From Chlamydomonas sphaeroides (Eukaryota > Chlorophyta > Chlorophyceae > Chlamydomonadales > Chlamydomonadaceae): a DNA stretch of 64,000 bases. Below the pieces are notes generated by a model that saw only the letters and a program-made list of their open reading frames with translations, was not told the DNA's origin and ran no database searches. The DNA lies in the NCBI GenBank assembly GCA_001662425.1, contig BDDC01000271.1, forward strand, positions 1 through 64,000, in the 5' to 3' direction. The position numbers and the translations under genes were made by a program. Below are positions 34,824-47,510 of this stretch, in pieces. Each line of letters begins with the position of its first letter. Position 1 is the stretch's first letter.

Positions 34824-37800
34824 TCACCACCTCGCCGCCTCCGCACCCCGGCCGCTGCCGCCCGGGCCCCGCCGCCCGCCCTTGCCGCCCTCGCTACCTT
34901 TCGTGGCCGCCTTCTCCGCCCGAAGCGCTTCCAGCTCCTGTCGCAGCTCATCCATGACCTCCGACCGCGACGCCGGCCGCGGCGCCTTGCCCTCCTTGCG
35001 GCCCACCGCCGGCGCCCGCCACGTCGCCGGCCCCTTGCCCGCGCCCCGGTCGCTACCTGCGTCCGCCTTGCCGTCGCGCTGCCGCGGCCTGTCTGAGCGC
35101 GGCACCACGTCCGGCGGCACCACGCGCTGCTTGCGCTGCCCTTTGAGCTTTATGCCCGCGGCGGCGGCGGCGGCGCCGCTACCGGCGGCGGCGCCGCTAC
35201 CGGCGGCGGCGGCGGTGCCCGCGGATGCCAGCTGTCGCAGCTGCGAGGGGCGCAGCCGCTTGAAGGCCTCCAGGTCCTCGTCGTTGACCTCAAAGTCATC
35301 CAGCTCGTCGTCGTCGTCATCAATCACGTAATCGTCGTCCTCATCCACAAGCACCTCGTACTTGCTGTTCTCGGACTTGGCTGCCTTGGCGCCGGCCTCG
35401 GCCGGCGCGCCAGCCGGCGCCGCCGCCGCAGCGCGCTTGCCGCCGGCCGCCGGCGCAGCGCCGCTCGCCGAGCGGCCGCTCGAGGAGGCCTGCGGTTGAG
35501 CGGCGCGAGGGGCGCAGAGCACAGGCCGCTACTGAGCATCTTGGCGCAGTGAGCCCGCCCGTCGATGCCTCGCCTGCGCCCCGGCCTAGCGCCTGCCCAG
35601 GCACAGCCGCGCCATGCCCCCGCCCCAGCCGCGCTCCGTCCATGCCAGGAGGCCTTCCCCTGCCCTCCCGGGGGCCCAACTCACCTCGGCGCCCCGGTCG
35701 CGCGGCGCGCGCTCGTCACCGCCCTCGCGGCCCTTGCCGCCCTTGGCGCCCTCCTTGGCTCCCTCCTTGCCCGCCTTGGCCTCCTTGGCCGCCTCGCGCT
35801 CCGCCGCCGAGTCGCGCTCAAAGCTGTAGCCCGCGGGCGGCGCCCCCAGCCTCAGCTGGCCATGCGACAGGTGCGCTTCCTGCGGCAGCGGCCAACGACA
35901 CACGGCAGAAGCTCCTCGGCGCCGGCGGCCAGCGCAGAGCACGATACGCTGGGGCTCCCCGCCGCAGGGCCGACCGGGCCTTCGTGGCCGCAGCGGCCGC
36001 CCTAGCTCTCCCCCTGCCCGCGCGCCCATGCGCCCCGGCCCCAGCCCTACGACGTCACGCACCACGAGCGGGACGCCCAGCTGCTCGCTCAGCTTCTCCA
36101 CCACGAACCGCTCCTGCGGCGTGATGATGGTCACCACGGCGCCCACCGACTGGGACATGAGCCCCGCCTCCGCTTCGGCCTCGGCGGCGCGCCGCGTCGC
36201 GGCCAGCACCTCCTCCGCCGCCGCATCGCCCGAGCCCGCGGCCTTGGCCTCGGCCTCGGCACGCGCTGCGGCGGCCGCCTCGGCGGCGGCCGTGGCCGCC
36301 AGCGCGGCTGAGAGGCGGCCCGTGCGGCCAGCGCGGTGCGCGTAGTGGGCTGCGGCCGGGGGCGGGCAGAGAGCGATCAATGACGCCAGTTAGGCCTACC
36401 CTGCTTGTCGTGTCTTTCACCCGTGGACGCGGACAGGGTCCAAGCCTAGGCTTCGAGCGACACCCAGGGGAACAGCACCAGCCCACCCCAGCCCCTCACG
36501 GCCCACCCGCCGACGAGGGCAGCTCCAGGTGGAACACGGCGTCGCACTGCGGCACGTCAATGCCGCGGGCCGCCACGTCCGACACCTGCGACCCACGGGA
36601 CGGTGCCGCGGGGGTTGCATCAGGCATGGCGCGGAGCAGCCAACCCGTGTCCGGGGGATGGCCGGCAGCGCCCTCGCCCCCGCCTCACGCCTCACCACCA
36701 GCACGCGCAGCTTGCCGCGGCGGAACGACTCCAGCAGGTTGCTCCGCGCCAGCCGCGGCAGCTCGCCGTGCAGCGCGCCCGCCTGGCGAGGCACACCGGG
36801 GGCGAGACATGCGCGTGGTTGGGCGGGCACAGAGCAGCGCAACGGCCCATGGGCCAGCTGCCAGGTGTCGAGAGCCAGTTTCAGGGGCCGGAGCGCTGGC
36901 ACCGAGGCACGAGGCGCGACGCCTTGCGCGCCCTGGCCCCAGCGCCAGCCAGGCAGCCAGCCAGCCGTCCGGGTCGCACCTTCATGTGGCGCGCGCCCAG
37001 CTTGAAGGCCGTGTCCTGCAGGCGCTGCTGGAAGTTCATAAATACCAGCGCCCGCTGCGTGTCCAGCGCGTGGATGGCGCGGCGCAGCGTGTCCACCTGG
37101 CGGCGGGGCGGGGAGGCGGAGGCGGCGGGTGCAGGTCGGCATGGCACGTGCGGAGGGATGTGCAAACAGGCTTCCCAGCTCCGGTATGTTGAGAGGGGGA
37201 GGGTGGCGACACGGGCGCTACCGTGGTTGCTGCCACGCAGCGCTCATCCCGTGGTATACATAACCCAGACCATCCGCCTGTCCTATGCTCCCTCCTTGCC
37301 CAGGCCAGTTTGCACACCCGCTGAGCCGTTCCTGTCCCCCAGCCCGGGCCCCGGGCCTCCCCACCACGGGTTGTGCCTACGCTGCAGCACCTCCCATGCG
37401 CGTGGCCCGTGCGCCTGCCCTTCTGTCCCCTTCTGCCCCTCCCCCAGGCCCCCACCTTGTGCCGCGGCTCACGTGCCGCCTCCCCTGAGCCCCAAGGGCG
37501 CACCACTCCCGCAGCCCTTCTTCCCCGTCAAGCCCCTCTCCCCAGCTGGCCCTCTCTTCCTGGGCCCCACCTTGTGCCGCGGCTCGCACACCAGGTAGTA
37601 GTGCTCCAGCTGCGGCGGCATGGACGGCACCAGCGTGCTGCTCTGCACGCCGCCCGCAGAGCCCATCGTGCGCGGGCCCAGGTCCGAGGCGGGGCCGTCC
37701 CAGCCGCGCACGCCCCAGCCCCATTCGGGTTTCTGCGGGGACGGGCGGCAGTCGGCAGGCAGGCAGCGGGCAGGAGGGCTACCGCAACAGCCGGTAATTA

Positions 37801-40338
37801 GGCGCCCGCGGACGGGAGGAAGTGAGGGGGCCAGCCGTCCCCAGCCGGCCCGCGGAGGGCCGCAGCCGATGGCAGCCCGCTGCCGCACCTGATCCTCCTC
37901 GCCGGCCTTGTGCGACGCCTTCAGCGAGCCCAGCCCCAGAAGCGCCGCCGCCGTGGGCGCCATGTCCTGGCTGGGCGCCACCGCCGGCACCGCGCCGCCC
38001 GCCGACACGAACTTGGGCGAGGGGCACCAGCGCTCCGCCTTGCTCAGCACGCTGCGGGACCAGGTGAGGCCAGGGGTGGCGTGCGGCAGCCGGGCGGAGG
38101 TCGGTGGTGCAATGCAGCGCTGGCATGGCCCTCGCAGACCGCTGGGTCCACGGGCGCCACCAGTACCCATGCCGCTGTCACGACCCATTGGTGGCTTCAT
38201 GGTACCCGCTCCACCCGCCTAGGCCTCAGGGCGTGGAGACACTGCGGCCCATCGATCAGCCGCATGAGGAAGCATACCCGAAACGCACTTAATGTACCGG
38301 AACCCGATGCGAGGCCGGACGCAACCAACCTGGGCGTGAGGGTGGCTGACACCAGCACTGTCTGCCGCCACTGCGACGACCCCGCGCCGGGCGCCAGCGG
38401 CAGGCCCGACTGCTGCTTGGGCGCCAGCCGCTTGCCGCAGTGGTCGTTAATGTGCGCAATGTCCTCGGCAAAGGCCGACGACAGCAGCTGGTCGGCCTGC
38501 AGGCAGGGCGAGGTGCCGGCGGCGTCAGCGGGGAACGGTGTGTTGCGTGGGAGCACGCCGTCGCAGCCGAGACACCCAAGGCACAAGGTAGCCGTGCTGC
38601 AAGGCCGCACTCGCCGCCGTCTCGTCCTCGCTCGCAGCGCCCTGCTGGGCTGCCGCAACCTAACGACGGCACCTCTGCTCGGCACAGCACCCCGGGCCCC
38701 CCGACACGTGGCCGCACCTCGTCCAGCACCAGCAGCGGGCACTGGTGCAGCCGCAGCGCGCCGCTCCGGACCATATCCGCCAGCCGTCCTGATAAACAGT
38801 CGGCAGGGGTACGGGGCAGTACGCAAGGAGGGGTCAGGCAGGGCCCACGCGGACGGCATGGGAGCCGAGGCCTCAATCCTACGCGAGCCGCTCAGCACCG
38901 GGACAGGCAGGCACCCAGCGCTCCCTGCTCCGCATCCCGCCTGCGCGCTCCGCCCTTCCGCTGCCACCCGCCCTCCGCCCGCCTCACCCGGCGTCCCCAC
39001 CACCAGCAGCGGCCCCGGCAGCGAGGCCAGCGCCTCCGCCTGGCGCTTGGGGCTGGCGCCGCCGATGACCTGCTGCACCGCGGTGCGGGCCAGGTCGGGC
39101 GGCAGCAGCTGCCGAGCCACGCGCATGATCTGCATCGCCAGCTCCTGGCTGGGCGCCACCACCAGCGCCTGTGGGGGAGGAGCAGGAGGAGGAGGAAGCG
39201 GGCGGGCCGGCGGTGTGCGGGAGGGGCTGGGCGAGCGAGGGGCGGGCTTTGCCGGCGCGTTGGCGGGCGGCCAGTAGCTCAGGCGGCGGGCCGTGGTGCC
39301 CCCAGGGCGAGGCATGGCTGCGTCAGCCTGCCGCGCCAGCCGGGGAAGTGCTGGGCCCCCCAGTGTGGGCTCTGGTTCGGCACCAGGGCACGGCGGCGGT
39401 GCGTGATGGCCCCCGGTGACCCTGCGGCGTGTGGCAGCATGACGTGCGTGTCTCACCTGGATGGGTATGTCGGGCAGGCCCCCGCGGCGGGGCGTGGTGG
39501 GGTCCTCCTCCATGGCCCGGGCTCGCTCCAGCGCCAGCGTCAGAGCCGGCAGCAGGTATGACAGGGTCTGCCCGGGGTTGTGGGCAGGAAGCCCGGGGCG
39601 GGGCAGGGAGGTGTGGGCTGCAGAGTGCGTGCGTGCGGTGCTCGCTGAGGGCTGCGCGACGCGTGGGGTGCGGGGGCTGGGCGCAGGCTTTGCGGGCGCC
39701 AGGACGGAGCGTTGGCCAAACGGCCTGCGTGTGGTTGTGTGGGCGTGTTGAGGCGTCGTGTGTGCGTGGGTGCGGCGGGGAGCCGTACCTTGCCCGAGCC
39801 GGTGTAGCTCTGCACCGCGCAGTTGGCGCGCGACAGGATGGCAGGCAGCGCGGCCGTCTGGACCGGCGACGGCCGCTGGACGTCAAACGACGGCAGCGCG
39901 GCCTGCGCAGGTGAACGCAGGGTGGTGCTGACCAGGAGCGCAGAGGTGTGGCGCGGAGTCGTGGGCTGCAGCGCTAGGGCGCGGCCCCCAGTCGACGGCC
40001 TGTCCGTGGCGCAGCGTCGGAAAGTGCACCAGCGGCCGCTATGCAAGCGTGAGCGGCAGGCTATGTTTACGCACCGCCAGCAAGGGGTCGACGCCCAGCG
40101 CCACAAACGGGCATGTGGGCCGTCGCGAAGAAGAGGACCGGTCGCCGAGCTGTGGTGCCGCTACCGCTGGTTCTGTGCCTACTGTTGGAACTGGAGGCGA
40201 CGCCACAGCCTGCACAGCGACTGCTCGCCGGCGGGAGCCGCGTGCGTGGTGAATTGGCGCGGCGGCTCTTGGCAACAGAGCCCTCCCCGAACAGCTGCCA
40301 TGTTGCTGGCCAAGGCCACAAGGTGCTTTTAGCACCAT
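34824..40338 (-). CDS. DEAD-box ATP-dependent RNA helicase, organelle-type
   Basis: Unwinds or remodels RNA at the expense of ATP. Exons: 40338-40075, 39902-39789, 39567-39457, 39168-38988, 38788-38718, 38496-38330, 38051-37889, 37732-37571, 37096-36980, 36782-36696, 36585-36507, 36349-36063, 35879-35685, 35489-34824; 887 aa, every junction in phase. Motifs: Q motif (RPSPVQTAALP, about 95-105), I (TGSGKT), Ia as PSQELA, Ib TPGR, II DEAD (split between exons 5 and 6), III SAT, V ARGIDVP, VI HRAGRTGR. The first ~75 residues are Arg/Ala/Ser-rich and suit a plastid or mitochondrial transit peptide. The tail (about 667-887) has an acidic stretch (DEDDDYVIDDDDDELDDFE) then basic Arg/Lys/Gly sequence. 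Plant RH58/RH47-like organellar helicases are the nearest type I recall. Divergent neighbour: the cupin gene 280 bp away. Confidence 0.9.
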
Positions 40339-40618
40339 CGCTGGATTGCCAGGCGCCTGCTGACTTTTATGCAAGTTGGTCACGGCCTGTCCACGAAGCA
40401 CGCCCGAAGTAGCTGTGCGTATCAATCGGTGTGATATGTAGCTGGCGGTATAGCACAAGACAACAGTTAAGCGGTTCCCCGGTTCATCCCATGTCGGCAC
40501 CCGCAAGGCGAATGAACGTCGCACACAGGACGCATAGCCTGCAGTTTCGATAAGAAACAGTTAAGAACACAGAACACAGCATCATCAGCTCGTCCGCCAG
40601 AAGTTTCGACACGCCAGA
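40339..40618. promoter_or_regulatory. Shared divergent promoter, helicase / cupin
   Basis: Only 280 bp separate the two ATGs. The region is clearly AT-richer than its surroundings and contains no frame that looks coding, so it probably drives both genes. No consensus TATA box is evident. Confidence 0.45.
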
Positions 40619-42324
40619 ATGCGATACCTCGCGCCTAGTGTGGCCCTGGTGGCCACGGTGGCGCTAGCTCTAGGCCTCGCACACGTTGCCGTTGCCGAGG
40701 ACCAGCCGGCTTACTGCAAGGTGACGGGCAGATTGCTCGGCATGTGCTGATCCCGTTCGGGGCTTGTCAGCCCTGATGCACTGTGGACCGGAGCGGAGGC
40801 CTGAAATATCATCTCCAGAAAGCGCCCACGATGCCCGTGACTGGCCCGAGTCTGGCTACCAGCTGACAGCTCCTTCCTACGCGCCATCCGAACCCTGCCC
40901 GCTTTGGCCCGCCTAAAACCCTGTGTTGACACCTCTCCTGCCATGCCGACCCTCCTACTTTCCGCCCACTGCAGGTCCTGTACCCGCCCTACGTCCAGCA
41001 CGAGAATGAGGCGCAGTACTTCGTTGATCCAAGCGGCGACAACGCATACGACGGGTACGCAGAGCCTGCAAACGTGGACCCCCCCCCCAGGCCCGGCCCT
41101 GGTCTGATTAGGTTTGCACGCCCGACACACCGCTGCTGTGCTGAGTGTGCCAATACGTAATCCTGCGTGCTCCCTGCACAGCTACATGTTCGGCTCTCGG
41201 GCACAGAACGGAGCGGACAGCCTCGACTTCGGAAAGTTGATCTTCAACCCTGGGTGCGTACCGTATGAGGCATGTTAGCCTTCGGGGCTGATTGGTTGCG
41301 ACCTGCCTGCGGGGCGGAATGCCATTAGGCAAAGCGCAATGGATGGGAGCCGCGGCATGCTATCAAGCGTCGCGCGTCTCTCTTAAGCGCAGACGGCGGA
41401 TAGTGCAGACCGCGGTTGAGGAGGGGATCGCTTACTTGCTCTGGAGGGTCCCCTTGTCAAGCGTGTTATCCCGTGTGCATGCCTGCGCACGATAGGCAGT
41501 GCCGAGCACACGTGCCCTTGTCGCCCGCAGCCAAGGCATGGCGCCGCACCGCCACCTGTCGGCTGACGAGTGGATCTACGTCCTCAGCGGCGAGGGCTCG
41601 TACGTGAGTCACCGCCCAGGCCACGCCGCGAAGTCCACCACCCCTGTGCGCCGCTCCTTGCCGCTGCTCAACCTGCAGCTCGGCCGCCCCGCTGCCCTCC
41701 GCTTGGCGCACTCCTGCCGCAGCGTGCCGCACGCCCGCAACTCACCGCTGCCCAACATGCCTTGCCCACCTGCCCCTGCCTCGGACCTGCCAGACCTACT
41801 GGGGCCTGGACCTGCCCGAGCCCACGGAGAGCGCCGTCGTCCCCGGCAGCGTCATCTTCAACCAGGTCAGCGCCAGGGCCATGCCCGAGGGCCAGACTGC
41901 CGTTGCCGCCCAGCCTGACTGCCCGACCTGCCCCTGCCGCCCTGCGCCTGCGCTCTTCTATCTGTCCCAATCCCGCGTTTCCCACTTTTCTCTCTCCCCC
42001 CTGCCCGCTCCCCTCATCCCTGCCCTCTCCCCACAGATGGGCCAGTTGCACAAGATCTGGAACACCGGCACCGAGCCCCTGGTCGTGCTGGTGGTCAGCA
42101 AGGCGGTTGGCCCCATGGAGATCCTGGGTGGCTGGCCCGACACCGCCGACGGCGGCGCTGGCGTGGTGCCGGCTGCCCTCCCCTGGGAGCTGCACTGCGC
42201 TCCCGGCCACGAGTACAGCGAGGAGGAGCTGGCGCAGCTCGAGTCGGAGGGCGCATTTGACAACTGGGAGGCGCAGCCCGAGGAGCAGCCGGCCGCCGAG
42301 GGCGACGTTGGCGGCGAGCTGTGA
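40619..42324 (+). CDS. Secreted single-domain cupin protein
   Basis: Exons: 40619-40720, 40975-41054, 41182-41253, 41531-41603, 41794-41865, 42037-42324; 228 aa, in phase throughout. Residues 1-26 form a classic signal peptide (hydrophobic core VALVATVALALGLAHVAVA, cleavage before EDQ). Cupin motif 1 is perfect: Gly, then His91-x-His93, Glu98 and Gly105 (HRHLSADEWIYVLSGEG). Motif 2 has His138 with Asn142 (GQLHKIWNTG). These three His and the Glu are the usual metal ligands, so a Mn- or Fe-binding protein is expected, as in germins and oxalate-type enzymes; the reaction is unknown. The C-terminus is Glu-rich. A signal peptide without a retention motif suggests cell wall or endomembrane location. 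Confidence 0.82.
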
Positions 42325-43807
42325 GCGGCTGGGGGGAGTGAAGGCTCGCGCTGACGGGCGAGACGCGCGAGCGCCGGGCGCTGCGCTGCGGGAGCGTGGG
42401 GAGTGGCTTGGCCGCGGCGTGCTGCGGCGAGGGTCGTGTTGACGCTAGTGTGAGCGCGCGAGCGGGCCTGCGATTGCACTGTACGGTATCGGCTGGGTTG
42501 TGGCCTTGCGCCGCGGCGTCTGGGCAGACTTGCGTCTGGGCGGCGGCGGCAGCGGCAGCGGGCGGTGTTTGACCGGAGCGACATCCAAGCGATCGACGGT
42601 GGGGTCTATCCGGTCCCGGTGTGGCGCGCTGTCGGCACCTGAGGACACGTTCGTGCCTGCTGGGCGGGCGGGGGGAAGCTCACACCCGCCATGTAACAAC
42701 GAGCTTCCACTGGTCAAGTGATAAAACCGAGCGCGGAAGGCTGCTTCGCGCAGTTGCTGGCGTCGTCTCTCTGACGTCGGACCGTGTGACTGCAGTGTGC
42801 ACGGTGTGGCCCACACCCTGGAGCATCCGGACAGCGAGCGAGCCGTTGACGTACGGCCCGTGCGGAGGACCGTAACAACGCCGGCAAGAAGGCCTGCTTG
42901 TGTGCACCGCTACACCCATTCGCACACTCGCTCCGGCTGGCCCCCGCTAGATGGCTTGCAGGTAGCAGCGCGCAGGTACGGTTAGTTGGGTAGGGGTGGG
43001 GGGCGGACAGGTTCTACGGTGAGAGGCCCCTGCTGCTTCCAAGCTGACGACATGTCCATGGGCTTGTGGGTCGTGGCATCAATGACAGCATCCACCCACG
43101 CTGCCGCGAACGACGCGAACAATGCGGAAGCGAACCATGCTGCTGCGTCCAGGTGGCGCCATGTGCTTGCTTGGAGCCCGCCCCGTCACAGGCGCATGCC
43201 TGCCCTGAGGCAGACCGCAGCACACGCCACAAACCTGGGCGTCGTCTCCTGTCGGGAACAGCTCCCTGCCCTCAACTTGTCCTACCTAACGGCCACGCCC
43301 CAAGCCCTGGTGACCTGGCTAGCATGGTACAGGTGCGCCCCCCTGCCGTGGACTGCTAGCTAGCGCGAGTCGCCGCCAGCAGTGGCAGCCCAGGCGGGAT
43401 CGGAACCCGCGGCGCTGGTCCCACGACCTGTGCGCCTCACACCCCAAACACGCCCACAATAAGGATCTCGCAGCTCTCACAGCGACAAGACGCCACACCG
43501 CAATCAGCAAATAGAGTCTTCTCGCGACCTTTCCACGCCCGCCTGCGCGCCGCAGGCCTTATGCCAATGATACTCGCCACGCCTCGCCGCCGCCGCTACG
43601 GGCGGCGCCGCCGGCTCTCCGTCACACATGCACACACGCTCGCTACAGCGCCCCACCCACCGAAGCAGCACCGCTGCCGACGACCGACCGAGCACGCACA
43701 CACGGACCTCTCACACTCCATCGGCGGCCACGCGCCGCCGGCCTACCCTACGCAACAACCAGGACATCTAACACACCTACTCACACCACGACGGCGACTC
43801 CAACAAC
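42325..43807. other. Convergent intergenic region
   Basis: About 1.5 kb between 3' ends. TGTAA at 42692-42696 may end the cupin transcript. A tRNA T-arm look-alike near 43391-43412 was examined and rejected. No gene seen. Confidence 0.4.
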
Positions 43808-46800
43808 TCAGGTCGAGGGCTGCGGGATAGGCCCCGACAACGCGCCGCCGCCCATGCCGCCTGTCGAGCCGCCCATGTCATTGCTCCACACGCGGCCGAG
43901 CTGGAAGGGCCCAAAGCCGGCGCCCCGCGTCCGCGACGATGCCATGGGCTTCTTGCAGTTAGAGAAGTCAGGGCCAGGAGGGTCGTCGGGCGGCCCGATC
44001 AGCCGGTTGTACGAGGCGCTATCCAGGTACTGTACGACACACTCTGCCGTACTAGCAGCGGCGGCCGAGCAGGCGGCGGCGGCCGCCGCCGCCACCACGT
44101 CCGCCTTGGCGGGAGGCAGCAACGGCACGTCCAGCGACTGCTGCGCGACAACAGCTGCCGCGGGCCGCGCGGCCGCCGCGGCAGCGCTGAAGGGCACGAC
44201 GGGCTGGCGCGCGGGCGCGATTGGCACGACCTGCGCGACCTGCGCCTGGCCTGGCCTGGGCCTCGGCCGCATTAGGACCGGCTGCTGCTGCGACAGCTGC
44301 TGCCGCTGCCGCTGCGGGGGCTGCGGCAGAGGCGCGCCGCCGATGGCGGCGTCCCAGACCGCGTCCCAGGCGCCGTCCGGGTCCATTAGGGCATCCGCGA
44401 AGGCCGGCATCCGGGGTGAGGGCGAGGCCGCCGAGGCCGCAGAAGCCGCCTGGAACAGCGACGCCGCCGCCAGCACGGCCGCCGCGGGCATGCGCGCCGG
44501 CTGCCTCTGCAGCTGAACCTCTCCGCCCCAGATGCCGCCAGCAGCCTGGCCGCCGCCGCCGCCGCCGCCAGGGCTTCCGCCGTCGCCGTCCCGACCGGAC
44601 CGGCCGTTGGCCAGTGGTCTCGATGCCGCCGCTGGCGCCTGTGCCGCGCCGAGGCTCTCCGCCGCCGCCAGCGGCACCTGCGCTAGCTGCAGGGAGCTGC
44701 CAGCGGAGCCGTTCAGGCCAGGGAAGGCGGTGCCGGCGGAGCCGCCGATCAGAGCGCCAGAGGCGTCCAGGGTGTACGCGCCCGGCAGGGAGAGCATGCC
44801 GCTATCCACCGGCATCAGCTCCTGCGGAATGGCAATCGTGGACCCCACGCCGGGCGCCTCGGGGCCAGCCGGCTGCGGCTGCTCCTCCGTCACCGCCGCG
44901 AGCCCCTGCGGCGCCTCCGGCTGCGCCTGGGGCGCGGTCGGGGCGTGTGCGCCTGCCTGGGCGGCCACGGCGGCGGCCTCGGCCGGCGGCGGCGCGGAGC
45001 GCATCGAGTCCTCGGCAGCGCAGATTTGGATGATCTCGTCCAGCCAGGAGCCGTGCGGCGCCAGCGCTGGCAACGCCTCGAACACGGCCGCCAGCTGCGG
45101 CCCGCCAAAGGCGTCCAGCTTGGAATAGGCGGCCATGATGAACGAGTAGAGCCACGAAACCTGGGCGGTGGGCGAGGTGCAACGCAAGCGCGTGACGAGG
45201 TGAGAGAAGGGGCAGGTGAAGAGCAAACGAAGATAGACCGGTGCGGCTGTTGCGGGCGGGCGCCGGGCTCTACGTCCCTGACCGAGCATAGGGGTACAGA
45301 TCGGTCGTGTTACGTTGCTTCGGCGTGGCTGCGCTGCAGCACGTCCGGATGTACGGGACGGTACCGATTCGCTTCGCGGGCTGGTGCCGACAGGGCCGCG
45401 TTGCAAGCGCCCCACAGCCGCGACGCGCAGGCCCCATGCCCACCGCCCCTCGCCGCGCCGCACCTGCGGCCGGAAGCCCACTTTGGCCAGCGCCGCCACC
45501 GAGCGGCTCAGCTCCTCCGCGCTGCAGGCCGCCAGCCTCGCGTTGCTGTGCAGCTCGTAGCTGGCCAGCCAGGCCTTGCCGGGCACGTAGCCCAGCTCCA
45601 CCAGCGCCGCAAGCGTGTCGGCCTGCTGCCCGCCCGGCATGAGCGCCAGCTTGGCGCCCAGCTGCCGACCAAACTCGTCCATCCACAGCTTCTGTGGCTT
45701 GCGGCCCAGCCGCGCCAGCGAGCTGGCCAGTGAGCAGCACTGCGCCGGCGTGCAGAAGGGCAGGCGCTGGAAGGAGGCCGACAGGAACTGCTGCATCCAG
45801 GGCTCGGGCGGCCGGAAGCGCAGGCGCGCGAGCGCGGCGGCCGTGTCCGCGAGCTGCTGCAGGCTGGCGATGTGCAGCGAGCGGCGCGTGCCCAGCAGCA
45901 GCGCGCTGAGCCACTCGCCGCTGGGCTTGCAGTTGAGCTTGGAGAGCGACGTCAGCAGCGTGGCGGCCTGGCGGCGGCCGACGGGGAGGTGAGCACGGGG
46001 CAACGCGGCTGGTTAGATGGCAGCCCAAGCACCCAGTCCGCACACCCATTGCACTCCCGCCAGCCAGGGATAGGGCATGGGGAAACACGGCACGTTAGGC
46101 AGGGACGAGGTTGGAGCATTCAACCGAGGTGGAGTCGGACCAAAACGGCCCGTCCTCCCAGCGCACTCGCCAGCCCACCTGCGGCCCCGTGAAGCCGCCC
46201 GCCGTGCCCAGCAGCGACGCCGCCCTGTCGTACAGACGTGCCATCCACTCGTCACTCGGCCGGCAGCCCAGCGACGCGAGCGCCGCCATGGTGTTGGCTA
46301 GGTCCGAGGGCGAGTAGTCGGGAAGCGCTGCGAAGGCGGCCGCCAGGTACGCCGCGACCCACGGGTCGTCGGGCAGGTGCCGCACCGCCGACAGGCCCGT
46401 GAGGAGCGCGCGCAGCTGCTGGCCGGGATAGGTCGCCAGTTGCGGAAGGGCGCCAGCGCAGGCCTCCTGCAGCCAGTCCGCGGGCGGCCGGGCGCCCATG
46501 CTACCAAGCGCAGCCAGAAGCGAGGGCAGCGGGTACGCGGGCAGCTCGGCGGTGGGGTTGTTGGAGCTCGGCGACGCGCGCGGCGCGGCCAGCGACGCGA
46601 GGTGCGGCCGTGTGACGGACAGCAGCGCCTCTGTCCAGGCTGGGGAGGGGCGGTACCCAAGGCCGCCGAAGGCCGAGGCCAGGTGCAGGAGGTCATTGGG
46701 AGACATGGCCGCCGCCCGCGGATGCGCAGCAGGCGCTGGCGGTGCGGTTGCGGGCTGGGCTGGCGGAGCAGCGGCGCTAGCTGCTGTCGCCCACCGCGCG

Positions 46801-47510
46801 GCGCCAGACGCGGGCGCAGCGGTCGCCGGCTGTGCTTTCGCGAGCAGCTCGAGCGAGCGCTTCTCCAGTAGCTGCAGCAGCCCCGAGTGGTGATACTGCA
46901 GGCGGCTGAGGGCGCGGGCAGCGGCCGCGACCCCGGGCCCGTCCAGCTTGCGAGCAGAATGCGCGAGCACCTGCGCCAGACCGGAAGTCATGTGCGTGAT
47001 CTGCTTGCGGCTTGCCTGGCCGGGTGGCAGCGGCTCGCGCCGGCGCCGCCCCCGCTCTTGATCCTGCCGCACCGCGGCAGAGGTCGAGGCCTCGGCGTTG
47101 CTGCTGAGGCGTTCGGACTGCTCGGGCTGCGACGCGGTGGTGGCAATAGGCGTTACGGCCTCGTACGCCTGTGCCACACCCTCGCCTTGACGAATGGTCA
47201 GCCGGCCGGTCTGCTGGACCACTGGCTGCACTGGGGCCGGGCTGGGGCTTGCAGTAGGCGTTGGCTCGGCAGCGAGCGGCAGCGCTTCCTCGTCCGGCAG
47301 CGGCGAGACCTCGACCAGCTGGTGTAGCGCCGCGCAAGCGTGGCTGGCGCTGAACCGGGGCCCATGTCGACGGTACACCGCGAGTAGCTGCGCCGTGCAC
47401 GTGCAGGCGTGGATAGCGGCTGTGAGCTCTGCTGCAGCAGTGCACGATGCCTCGCCCGTGCTCTTCCGCCGCTTCGGCCCTGGAACCGACGGCCTTGCAA
47501 CTGCCTGCAT
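43808..47510 (-). CDS. OPR-repeat organellar RNA-binding protein
   Basis: Octotricopeptide-repeat (OPR) proteins are nucleus-encoded factors that bind specific plastid or mitochondrial transcripts to stabilise, process or help translate them. Exons: 47510-46179, 45967-45464, 45160-43808; 1062 aa, in phase. The ~38-residue OPR signature (P-P-x-x-W followed by a helix pair) recurs: PSPAWTEALL, PPADWLQEAC, PDDPWVAAYL, PSDEWMARLY, PSGEWLSALL, PPEPWMQQFL, PQKLWMDEFG, PGKAWLASYE and HGSWLDEIIQ. An N-terminal block (AAIHACTCTAQLLAVY..AALHQL) is typical of this group. The last ~330 residues are Ala/Gln/Pro low complexity with no RAP domain seen. The frame upstream opens only with TTG, so the ATG at 47510 is used; a further upstream exon is possible, and the transit peptide is therefore uncertain. 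Target RNA unknown. Confidence 0.8.

Noticed and set aside
43391..43412. tRNA T-arm-like sequence on the minus strand (GCGGGTTCCGATCCCGC, followed by a GCCA)
   Set aside because: The loop lacks the conserved A58 position of a T-loop and no matching 5' acceptor strand, D-arm or anticodon arm could be found upstream.
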